A DNA stretch of 7,035 nt from NCBI GenBank assembly GCA_946408295.1, contig CAMJRT010000058.1, positions 1 through 7,035 of the forward strand, read 5' to 3'. Shown piece by piece: positions 1 to 6,421 of this stretch (positions within the stretch are counted from its first letter, which is position 1; every line of letters starts with the position of its first letter). Below the pieces are notes generated by a model. The model did no database searches and was not told the DNA's origin. It saw only the letters and a list, made by a program, of their open reading frames with translations. The translations under genes and the position numbers were made by a program. Source of the stretch: an uncultured Bacteroidales bacterium (GTDB lineage Bacteria > Bacteroidota > Bacteroidia > Bacteroidales > UBA932).

Positions 1-1086
1 CCGTCCCTACTGCTGGAAGGTGCAACTCCGCGCCTGATAGACGAGTGGCAGACCATTCCGGCTCTTTGGGACAGCATACGGTCAGAGGTAGACAACAGAA
101 ACGAATGCGGTCAGTTCATTCTGACAGGCTCGTCGGTACCCGCAGACGAAAGTCAGATTGTCCATTCCGGCACCGGGCGCATTTCCAGACTGTTAATGCG
201 GCCGATGAGTTTATTCGAATCCGGAGATTCGTCGGGAGAAATCAGTTTAGGTGCTTTATTTGACGCCCCTACAGAGATTTTTTCTGAAAACAAAATTGAC
301 ATTGAGAGGCTGGCCTATTTAACTTGCCGCGGAGGTTGGCCCAAAGCCTCGCTTATGGAGGGCGACATCGCCTTGGATCAGGCGTTAGACTATTACGATG
401 CGGTAATCCATTACGACATTCAGCGAGCAGATGGATTAGCACGAGATCCGGAACGCGTAAAACTCTTGATGAGAGCCTATGCAAGACATCAAGGAACATC
501 CGTAAACCTTCGTGTCATCTGCGAAGATATGAGAGCCAATGACAATTCCTCATTGAACGAAGACACCGTAGCATCGTACATCAAAGCTCTAAAGAAGATT
601 TTTGTCATTGAAGATATGAGGGCATGGAATCCGAACCTACGAAGCAAAACGGCGGTTAGGACGAGCGACACCCGATTCTTTACAGACCCGTCGATAGGGA
701 CGGCCGCATTGGGTATCGGTCCCGCCGACTTCTTGAACGACACCCACTCTTTCGGGCTCTTTTTTGAAACGATGGCCGTCCGGGATCTCCGAATTTTTGC
801 TGACGCCCTGGATGGGAATTTATATCACTACAGGGACAAAAACGGACTCGAATGCGATGCCGTCCTGCACAGGAGAAATGGAATGTATGGACTGATTGAG
901 ATAAAGTTGGGAGGTAGTACCCTTATCGAAGAAGGGGCGGCCAACCTGAAAACGCTCGCACAAAAGATTGACACGACAAAGATGAAGGAACCCTCATTCC
1001 TAATGGTATTGACGGGAGTCGGTCCGTATGCGTACCGAAGAAAGGACGGCGTCTATGTTGTCCCTCTCGGATGCTTGAAAGGTTGA
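1..1086 (+). CDS. AAA-family ATPase with DUF4143 / PD-(D/E)XK-like C-terminus, 5' truncated by window edge
   Basis: The frame is open from base 1 to the TGA at 1084-1086, so 361 codons are visible; the ATG at 196 is internal. The Walker A segment lies off the left edge. Fragment residues 11-17 (RLIDEWQ) are the Walker B strand, with D14 and E15 as catalytic acids. Residues 39-45 (FILTGSS) fit the sensor strand, and the RISRLLMRPMSLFES stretch follows, as is usual in AAA_14 proteins. The C-terminal half matches DUF4143 in style and carries a nuclease-like D-x(n)-ExK arrangement: D286 in LECDAVL, then E300 and K302 in IEIKLG. The end, VYVVPLGCLKG, looks like the natural family C-terminus. The family is widespread and multicopy in Bacteroidota; its biological role is poorly defined, with toxin-antitoxin, defence and mobile-element links suggested. 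Sampled GC is low (24 of 60 bases at 541-600) against dnaE (39 of 60 at 3301-3360), consistent with horizontal acquisition. Confidence 0.9.
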   Translation, partial: PSLLLEGATPRLIDEWQTIPALWDSIRSEVDNRNECGQFILTGSSVPADESQIVHSGTGRISRLLMRPMSLFESGDSSGEISLGALFDAPTEIFSENKIDIERLAYLTCRGGWPKASLMEGDIALDQALDYYDAVIHYDIQRADGLARDPERVKLLMRAYARHQGTSVNLRVICEDMRANDNSSLNEDTVASYIKALKKIFVIEDMRAWNPNLRSKTAVRTSDTRFFTDPSIGTAALGIGPADFLNDTHSFGLFFETMAVRDLRIFADALDGNLYHYRDKNGLECDAVLHRRNGMYGLIEIKLGGSTLIEEGAANLKTLAQKIDTTKMKEPSFLMVLTGVGPYAYRRKDGVYVVPLGCLKG

Positions 1087-1194
1087 TTCACGCAGAATCC
1101 CATACCTCCACAAACTCCAGCGCCTATATAGACCTGATTTTCGAAATGCTGCGCACGCTGCAATACTTCGATGTAGACCGGGCACACCCTCCGG

Positions 1195-1280
1195 TGCGAG
1201 GGCGTTGAGGGAGCGGAGGTGAAAAGAATTTCAGAATCCCTTTTTTCGGGTTCTAAAAACTTTTTGCCTCCGCGTGAAGG
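1195..1280 (+). repeat. Interspersed hairpin element, copy A
   Basis: The copy begins with the conserved block TGCGAGGGCGTTGAGGGAG and ends with GCGTGAAGG. Between them, 1213-1226 pairs with 1260-1273 as a continuous 14-bp helix: 12 Watson-Crick pairs plus T1220-G1266 and G1221-T1265 wobbles. Inside it, TTT near 1229-1231 faces an A run. A terminal stem then forms from AGAA-t-CCC (1233-1240) and GGGTTCT (1248-1254), with a T-rich loop. The same layout recurs in copy B at 1538-1624 with different arm sequences. The pairing is read directly from the sequence; I infer that this is a family of REP-like extragenic elements. No tail of T residues follows the hairpin, so it is not a standard terminator. 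It encodes no protein. Confidence 0.75.
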
Positions 1281-1314
1281 CCTCGCGAGGGATGGGCTAT
1301 AAGCAAGGGCGGAG

Positions 1315-1449
1315 CCGAAAGAGATGCCCGGTCGTGGCCGGGCATGACGGGGAAGAATGCCGAGAAAGACGGAGGAAAAGAGCCGAGAAAGACGGGGAAA
1401 AGGGCCGGGCAGGACGGAAAGCGGCGCCGAAAGAGACGGGAAAGCGGCG
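1315..1449 (+). repeat. Imperfect 22-23 bp tandem repeat, six units
   Basis: Six consecutive units each begin with CCG and measure 23, 22, 23, 22, 22 and 23 bases, starting at 1315, 1338, 1360, 1383, 1405 and 1427. Units 3 and 4 are most alike, sharing CCGAGAAAGACGG. Units 1 and 6 share CCGAAAGAGA, and units 2 and 5 share CCGGGCA. A GACGG core at the same offset is present in units 2-6. The plus strand is purine-rich throughout. The first two units also form a perfect short hairpin: TGCCCGG (1325-1331) with CCGGGCA (1338-1344), loop of six. There are no spacers between units, so this is a minisatellite-like array and not a CRISPR. Its function is unknown. Confidence 0.7.
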
Positions 1450-1463
1450 CGCGAGGGCCAAAA

Positions 1464-1524
1464 TGCTCCCGAAAGGAAGTGCGAACGGATGTTGTTTCAC
1501 GGAGTGAGCGCCCTTTCGGGAGCA
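1464..1524. repeat. Perfect 13-bp inverted repeat with 35-nt loop
   Basis: TGCTCCCGAAAGG at 1464-1476 is the exact reverse complement of CCTTTCGGGAGCA at 1512-1524, enclosing 35 bases (1477-1511). In the minus-strand reading, which is the direction of dnaE transcription, the closing arm is followed by TTTTGG. It could therefore act as a weak terminator about 170-240 nt beyond the dnaE stop, but the loop is long and the T run has only four bases. In the plus direction there is no T run. Other possibilities are a structured RNA end or a small palindromic mobile-type element. No transposase or target-site duplication is visible. Confidence 0.75.
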
Positions 1525-1537
1525 ACGGGCCCGAGCA

Positions 1538-1624
1538 CGCGAGAGCGTTGAGGGAGACCGAAGTGGAAAGATTTTTCCGACGCCTTTTTCGGATCGGAAA
1601 AACTTTTCCTTCGGGCGTGAAAGG
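1538..1624 (+). repeat. Interspersed hairpin element, copy B
   Basis: The copy starts with CGCGAGAGCGTTGAGGGAG, nearly identical to copy A's block, and ends with GCGTGAAAGG. The arms CCGAAG-t-GGAAAG (1558-1570) and CTTTTCCTTCGG (1603-1614) pair over 12 positions, with a bulged T1564 and one G1566-T1607 wobble. After a single unpaired A1571, a perfect 9-bp stem follows: TTTTTCCGA (1572-1580) with TCGGAAAAA (1594-1602), closing a 13-nt loop. The arms differ clearly from copy A at many positions, but complementarity is kept. This is the best evidence that the fold is what is conserved. Confidence 0.75.
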
Positions 1625-1643
1625 AACGGACGGGACAGACCCG

Positions 1644-1682
1644 TGCGAGAGCGCTGAGGGAGTACGGACGAAAAGAATTTCA
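1644..1682 (+). repeat. Half copy of the hairpin element, copy C
   Basis: TGCGAGAGCGCTGAGGGAG followed by a left-arm-like stretch and GAAAAGAATTTCA matches the first half of copy A; the last 13 bases are identical to copy A at 1221-1233. I cannot find a matching right arm before or just inside the end of dnaE, whose stop codon lies 15 bases further on. The copy therefore appears truncated at the dnaE 3' boundary. It shares the orientation of copies A and B and starts 106 bases after copy B. Confidence 0.6.
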
Positions 1683-1697
1683 AGCCACCCGCCCCGC

Positions 1698-4600
1698 TCA
1701 GACTTTCAGCGTCGCCTTGACACCCATATCCCGCAGTTCCCGGACGAGTTGGGTGCTGACAGCGACGGAAGCTTTGCGGGCACGGAGTTGGACCTGGTAT
1801 TTCCGGACATAATCCACCAGATCCAGAATCACCGCCGTCTTTCCTTTGTGCTTGCGCAGGACTTTATAGACCCGCTCCATTTCCTCCGAACTCAGCTTCG
1901 CCGCATCCAGTTCCAGCACGAACTCCTTGACCCGGGTATCACACAGATTGCCCAGCAGGGACACCTCTTTGACCCGGAACTCGTGCTTGACGTCATCGTA
2001 GGACTCCTCCGGACCGGGACGGCGGGGCTGCTCAATCATCCCCTCCAGATACAGGAAACTTCCCACCGTCATCTGGGGTTGGAATTTTTCAAAATCTTTG
2101 CTGAAGAGTTTACCGGCATAGACCCCCGTCTTGTCTTCCACTTCATAGGTCATCCACGGACGGCCGGAAGCGGAGGTGCGGTTCTCCCGCGCCGTCACCA
2201 TCACGGCAAAACGCACTTTACGGGAAGTCTTGTTTTCGTGACAGGAAGCAATCCATTCCGGAATATCCTCCAGACTGTCCGGTGCAAAATATTCCCGTTC
2301 CAAATCATAGGTATCCAAAGGATGGGAAGACAGGTACATCCCCACCAGTTCCTTCTCTTTGTGCAGCAACTCCACACGTCGCGAGACTTCTATCTCCCCT
2401 TTCACTTCCGGGATGGCCGGCGCCTGCGGCTTGAGTTCCTCCACATCGCCGAACAAGGACATCCCTATGTCGGAAGCCCCGTCATTCTTAATCAGCGCCG
2501 CATATTTCGACAGGGAATCCAGCAGGATGTCCCCGCCATCGGCCGGCAAGATTTCAAACACGCGTCGGTCGATGTCGAAGGAGTCAAAGGCACCGCTGGA
2601 ATAGAGTTGCTCGATGGTGCGGCGGTTCAAGCCCAGGGAAGTCCGTCCCATCCGTTCCACAAAATCCATCAGGCCGGCGAAACGACCGCCCTTCTCCCGT
2701 TCCTCGATAATGGCCGTCGCCACATTCTCCCCGAAGGTCTTGATACCCTTGAAGCCGAAACGCACATTGCCTTCCGCATTGACGCTGAAATGCATCCGGC
2801 TCTCGTTCACATCCGGCGAAAGCACCTTCACCCCGTGCGCCTTGCAGTCTGACATAATCTTCTTGATTTCGTCCATATTGAGCGCACACGAGAGGTTCGC
2901 GGCAAAGAACTCCGCGGGATAATGGGCCTTGAGCCAGGCCGTCTGGTAACTCACCCAGGCATAGCAGGTGGCGTGGGACTTGTTGAAAGCGTACTGGGCG
3001 AATTTCTCCCAGTCCTTCCAGATCTTGTCAAGCACCTTTTCCGGATGCCCGTTCGCCATCCCCTGCTCCATATACTTGCTCTTGAGCTGCATCATCTCCT
3101 CGATCTTCTTCTTGCCCATCGCCTTGCGGAGTTTGTCGGCCTCGCCTTTGGTAAAATTGGACAATTTGCGGGAGAGAAGCATCACCTGCTCCTGATAGAC
3201 GGTCACGCCGTAGGTCTCGGCCAGGTACTCTTCCATTTCCGGAAGATCATACTCGATTTTCTGCTGGCCGTGCTTGCGCGCGACGAAATCGGGGATATAA
3301 TCCATCGGGCCGGGCCGGTAGAGGGCGTTCATAGCAATCAGGTCCTCGAAGCGGTCCGGATGGAGTTTGCGCAGCCATTCCCGCATACCGGGCGACTCAA
3401 ACTGGAACACGCTGGTGGTATCGCCGCGCCCGTACAGTTCGTAAGTGGCTTTGTCTGCGATGTCGATGGCCTCGATATCGATATCCACCCCGTGACGGGC
3501 CTTGATATAATCCAGACAACGGTGGATGATGGACAGGGTGTTCAGGCCCAGAAAGTCCATCTTGAGCATACCCACCTCTTCAATGTAATGGCCGTCGAAC
3601 TGGGAGGTCCACACATTCTGTCCCGTATCCTTATCCTTGGACAGGCAAATGGGAATGTATTCGGTCAGGTTGCCCGGACCGATGATGGTGGCACAGGCGT
3701 GCATCCCCACCTGGCGGATACTGCCCTCGATATCCAGGGCATATTTAAGCACCTCCTTGTTGAGATCCGCCCCCTCAGCCAGTTCTTGTTTGAATTCGGG
3801 AACCAGTTCATAGCAGTTGGCCAGGGTTATCTTGACATCCTTATCCTCCATTCCCTTCTGGAAGGTTTTTTTGACCTTGACCTTCTGCCCGGGGTTGTTG
3901 GGATCATCCTCTTCCACTTCCTTCTCAATCTGCTTGAAACCGGGTTTCAACTCGTCCAACTTGGGGTTGAAAGGCAGTTCTACCTCCACCTTCTTGCTCA
4001 GGCGGTCCGGCACCATCTTGGAGAGGCGGTTGGACTCGTCGATGGAAAGGTGGCTGATGCGGGCAATATCCTTGAGCGCGCTTTTGGCGGCCATCGTGCC
4101 GAAGGTAATCACGCGGGACACGTGGTCGGCGCCGTATTTCTTTTCCACATATTCGTGGGCGGCCTGCAAGTTCTCGAAATCCACGTCGATATCGGGCATA
4201 CTGATGCGCTCGGGATTGAGGAAACGCTCGAACAGCAAGTCGTACTTAATCGGATCCAGGTTGGTGATTCCCAGACAATAGGCCACCACGGAACCGGCGG
4301 CGCTCCCCCTGCCCGGGCCCACCATCCAGCCCTGCTCGCGCGAAGCGGCGATATAGTCCTGGACGATGAGGAAATAATCGGGAAATCCCATACGGGAAAT
4401 GGTCATCAACTCGAAATGGATGCGCTCCTGCTGCTCTTCGGTCAGGGTATCGCCATAGCGCCGATGCGCGCCCTGATACGTCAGGTGGCAGAGATAGGCG
4501 ACGCTCTTACAGAAATCGTCGCCGCGATAGACCTGGGTTTTCTCCTTGGTTTTCTTGTTGACCGTTACCTCATAGCGCCCCGCGTCAATGATGTCCTTGT

Positions 4601-5552
4601 AATTCTCCAGGTACTCGTCGATCCGGGCCAGGAACGCATCGGGCAGGTCGAATCTGGGCAGGACGTGTCCGCGGTCGATGCTGAACGACTCGATTTTCCG
4701 CATCACATCCAACGTATTGTCTATCACTTCGGGATGGTCCGGGAACAGCGCCCGCATCTCGTCCTCGCTCTTGAGGTATTCCTGCTGGGTGTAGCGCAGA
4801 CGCTTCTCATCATCCACATAGGCATTGGTCGTCAGGCAGATCAGCCGGTCGTGGGTAGGGCCGTCCTCCTTGCGGATAAAGTGCACGTCGTTGGTGGCCA
4901 CCACTTTGATGCCATATTCCTTCGCCAGTTCAAAGATTCCTTTGTTGGCCTTGAGTTGGTTTTCATAGACATCCATCGGCCCCAACTCCACCTCCGTGCG
5001 ATGCAGTTGCACCTCCAGATAATAGTCCTCCCCGAACACGCGCTTGTGCCACTCGACGGCCTCGCGGGCCCCGTCCCAGTCCCCGTTGATGATATGCCGG
5101 GGCACATCCCCCTGGATGCAGGCTGAACAGCAAATCAAGTCTTCGTGGTACTGCTCAATCACTTTGCGCGACACCCGGGGCTTGTTGTAAAAACCCTCGA
5201 TGAAGCCCGTCGAGACGATTTTCATCAGGTTCTTGTAGCCGTTGTAATTCTTGGCCAGCAGAATGAGGTGCCAATAGCCCTTGTGCTGGGTATCCTTGAG
5301 CGACAAATCGTCCCAATGAGAGACATAGACCTCACATCCGACGATGGGCTTGACGATGTAATCGTCCCCGTTTTTGTTGGACTTGTCCTCCGCGTATTTG
5401 AGAAACTCCTTCACGCCGTACATATTGCCGTGGTCCGTGATGGCCAGCGCGGGCATTTTCAACTCGCGGGCACGGGCAAACAAGCTCTTGATATTACTCA
5501 AGCCGTCAAGGATGGAATACTGGGTGTGAACGTGAAGATGAACGAAAGACAT
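1698..5552 (-). CDS. dnaE: DNA polymerase III alpha subunit (replicative polymerase), DnaE type
   Basis: This 1284-residue protein is the catalytic C-family polymerase of the replisome. The N-terminal PHP domain (about 1-290) has HLHVHT (H7, H9), D16, ITDHGN (H41), GCE (E74), H95 and NDVH (D222, H224). The polymerase core has GPGRGSAAGS (412-421), PDIDVDF (453-459, carrying two catalytic aspartates) and KMDFLGL with the third, D666. The fingers include LYRPGPMDYIPDF (744-756), YQEQVML and YAFNKSHATCYAW (854-866). A helix-hairpin-helix lies near 973-992 and an OB-fold at about 1112-1205, followed by a C-terminal tail. The protein is longer than E. coli DnaE (1160), partly from a charged insert at about 520-600. 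The start gives MSFVHLHVHT, the normal family N-terminus, 15 nt after the upstream stop; no Shine-Dalgarno is seen, as expected in Bacteroidota. The usual clamp-binding position reads GMSLF (1030-1034), lacking the typical Gln. Confidence 0.98.
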   Translation of the reverse strand: MSFVHLHVHTQYSILDGLSNIKSLFARARELKMPALAITDHGNMYGVKEFLKYAEDKSNKNGDDYIVKPIVGCEVYVSHWDDLSLKDTQHKGYWHLILLAKNYNGYKNLMKIVSTGFIEGFYNKPRVSRKVIEQYHEDLICCSACIQGDVPRHIINGDWDGAREAVEWHKRVFGEDYYLEVQLHRTEVELGPMDVYENQLKANKGIFELAKEYGIKVVATNDVHFIRKEDGPTHDRLICLTTNAYVDDEKRLRYTQQEYLKSEDEMRALFPDHPEVIDNTLDVMRKIESFSIDRGHVLPRFDLPDAFLARIDEYLENYKDIIDAGRYEVTVNKKTKEKTQVYRGDDFCKSVAYLCHLTYQGAHRRYGDTLTEEQQERIHFELMTISRMGFPDYFLIVQDYIAASREQGWMVGPGRGSAAGSVVAYCLGITNLDPIKYDLLFERFLNPERISMPDIDVDFENLQAAHEYVEKKYGADHVSRVITFGTMAAKSALKDIARISHLSIDESNRLSKMVPDRLSKKVEVELPFNPKLDELKPGFKQIEKEVEEDDPNNPGQKVKVKKTFQKGMEDKDVKITLANCYELVPEFKQELAEGADLNKEVLKYALDIEGSIRQVGMHACATIIGPGNLTEYIPICLSKDKDTGQNVWTSQFDGHYIEEVGMLKMDFLGLNTLSIIHRCLDYIKARHGVDIDIEAIDIADKATYELYGRGDTTSVFQFESPGMREWLRKLHPDRFEDLIAMNALYRPGPMDYIPDFVARKHGQQKIEYDLPEMEEYLAETYGVTVYQEQVMLLSRKLSNFTKGEADKLRKAMGKKKIEEMMQLKSKYMEQGMANGHPEKVLDKIWKDWEKFAQYAFNKSHATCYAWVSYQTAWLKAHYPAEFFAANLSCALNMDEIKKIMSDCKAHGVKVLSPDVNESRMHFSVNAEGNVRFGFKGIKTFGENVATAIIEEREKGGRFAGLMDFVERMGRTSLGLNRRTIEQLYSSGAFDSFDIDRRVFEILPADGGDILLDSLSKYAALIKNDGASDIGMSLFGDVEELKPQAPAIPEVKGEIEVSRRVELLHKEKELVGMYLSSHPLDTYDLEREYFAPDSLEDIPEWIASCHENKTSRKVRFAVMVTARENRTSASGRPWMTYEVEDKTGVYAGKLFSKDFEKFQPQMTVGSFLYLEGMIEQPRRPGPEESYDDVKHEFRVKEVSLLGNLCDTRVKEFVLELDAAKLSSEEMERVYKVLRKHKGKTAVILDLVDYVRKYQVQLRARKASVAVSTQLVRELRDMGVKATLKV

Positions 5553-5567
5553 ACCGGCCGTACAATG

Positions 5568-6419
5568 TTAGAAAATCAGACAGGAAATAATGGGAAAATG
5601 ATCGGATACGAAATGGGGCTCTCCCGCTTCATCGGGATATTTTTGGGTGACGGTACGGAACATCGGAAAGGCGGAAAATCCCTTGACAAAAATATAGTCG
5701 ATGATTTTGGACTCCTTGCCCCATCCGTGGAAACTCCCCACCTGATCCTTGATATCGGCCTTTACGCGCACATCTTCCAGCCCGGAACCTTCCATTCCGG
5801 CAAAAGCGGGGTCGCCGGGTTTGATGTTGAAATCACCGGTCACGACGACGGGAAGCCCGTCCTTGTTGAGTTCCTCCGCTTTTTGGCAGACCAGGCGCAG
5901 GCCTTCCTCCCGGGCCTTGACCCCCTTGTGGTCAAGATGTGTGTTGAGCATCAGGAATTTCCTGCCGCTCTTGCGGCATTTGAAAATGGCCCAGGTGGCG
6001 GTACGGGGATATTTGGCATCCCATCCCACCGTCGGTTTGTCCGGGGTTTCGCTCAGCCAGAAAGTCCCCCATTTCAGCAGACTGATGGTAGCGGTATTGT
6101 ACATCAGCGATGCGAATTCGCCTTTCTTTTTGCCGTCGTCCCGGCCCACGCCTTTCATCTTGTAGTTCCGGCAAAACTCTTTCAAGGCGGGAATCTGGAG
6201 CGGCGTCAACTCCTGCAGACCAATGACATCGGGCTTGATGTCGTTGATCACGTCAATGGCGGCCTTCCAACGGAATTCCCAGGAATTGGTGCCATCCTTG
6301 CGCAGCCCGTTATCGCTGCGGATGTTGTACGACATCACACTGATACCTTCATAGGATTTGTCCTGTGCGCCCGCACCGAACGACAGCAGCAACAGGGCCG
6401 GCAGCAACCACTTTCTCAT
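5568..6419 (-). CDS. Secreted endonuclease/exonuclease/phosphatase (EEP, DNase I-like fold) family hydrolase
   Basis: This 283-residue protein begins with a signal peptide: MRK, a hydrophobic stretch at 4-15 and an AGA-Q cleavage-like site near residue 18. There is no lipobox Cys, so periplasmic or extracellular location is likely. The EEP metal-dependent phosphoesterase motifs appear in order: MSYNIRSDNG (N32), IGLQEL (E70 as metal ligand), NTHLDH (159-164, catalytic His161), TGDFN (D196, N198), IDYIF (D241) and SDHFPI (D273, H274). The core family motifs are all intact. The substrate cannot be told from sequence; relatives cleave nucleic acids, phosphoinositides or sugar phosphates. The start lies 2 nt after the stop of the transporter gene (TGA-CG-ATG on the minus strand), which implies translational coupling and possible cooperation in scavenging a phosphorylated or uronate-linked nutrient. 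That functional link is inference. Confidence 0.93.
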   Translation of the reverse strand: MRKWLLPALLLLSFGAGAQDKSYEGISVMSYNIRSDNGLRKDGTNSWEFRWKAAIDVINDIKPDVIGLQELTPLQIPALKEFCRNYKMKGVGRDDGKKKGEFASLMYNTATISLLKWGTFWLSETPDKPTVGWDAKYPRTATWAIFKCRKSGRKFLMLNTHLDHKGVKAREEGLRLVCQKAEELNKDGLPVVVTGDFNIKPGDPAFAGMEGSGLEDVRVKADIKDQVGSFHGWGKESKIIDYIFVKGFSAFPMFRTVTQKYPDEAGEPHFVSDHFPIISCLIF

Positions 6420-6421
6420 CG

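Larger units (their letters stand above)
1087..1697. other. Repeat-rich intergenic region between convergent genes
   Basis: This gap separates the 3' end of the ATPase gene from the 3' end of dnaE. Up to about 1190 the sequence is unremarkable. From 1195 onward it is filled with ordered repeats: hairpin element A, a ten-base palindrome CCTCGCGAGG (1281-1290) directly after it, a 22-23 bp tandem array, a 13-bp inverted repeat, hairpin element B, a small ACGGG/CCCGT hairpin (1630-1634 with 1640-1644), and half element C ending close to the dnaE stop. The plus strand is strongly purine-rich at about 1338-1449. I see no convincing coding sequence. Open frames here translate to low-complexity Arg/Ser/Pro/Lys-rich peptides produced by the repeats. 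No canonical intrinsic terminator (GC stem plus long T tract) is evident for either flanking gene. Confidence 0.85.

Noticed and set aside
1315..1449. CRISPR array
   Set aside because: The units abut without spacers, are imperfect and have no neighbouring cas genes. It is a simple tandem repeat.
1195..1624. Hairpin elements A and B as intrinsic terminators
   Set aside because: The stems are not followed by T tracts in either direction, and the T/A runs lie inside the hairpins.
1297..1683. 128-codon minus-strand open frame in the intergenic gap
   Set aside because: The product is Ser/Arg/Pro/Phe-rich and is generated by translating the hairpin elements and the tandem array. It has no domain features.
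1344..2852. 502-codon plus-strand open frame spanning the gap and the dnaE 3' end
   Set aside because: It starts in the purine-rich tandem repeat, giving Lys/Arg/Glu low complexity, and continues antisense to dnaE. It is a shadow frame.
2922..5126. 734-codon plus-strand open frame opposite dnaE
   Set aside because: It lies wholly antisense to a clear dnaE. The translation has no recognisable domain and reflects stop-poor complementary codons in GC-rich DNA.
5687..5694. Bacteroides-type -7 promoter motif (TATTTTTG on the minus strand) ahead of dnaE
   Set aside because: It fits TAnnTTTG but lies inside conserved EEP codons (DYIFV), about 135 nt before dnaE, and I find no TTTG-like -33 element at the right distance. 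A chance match is likely.
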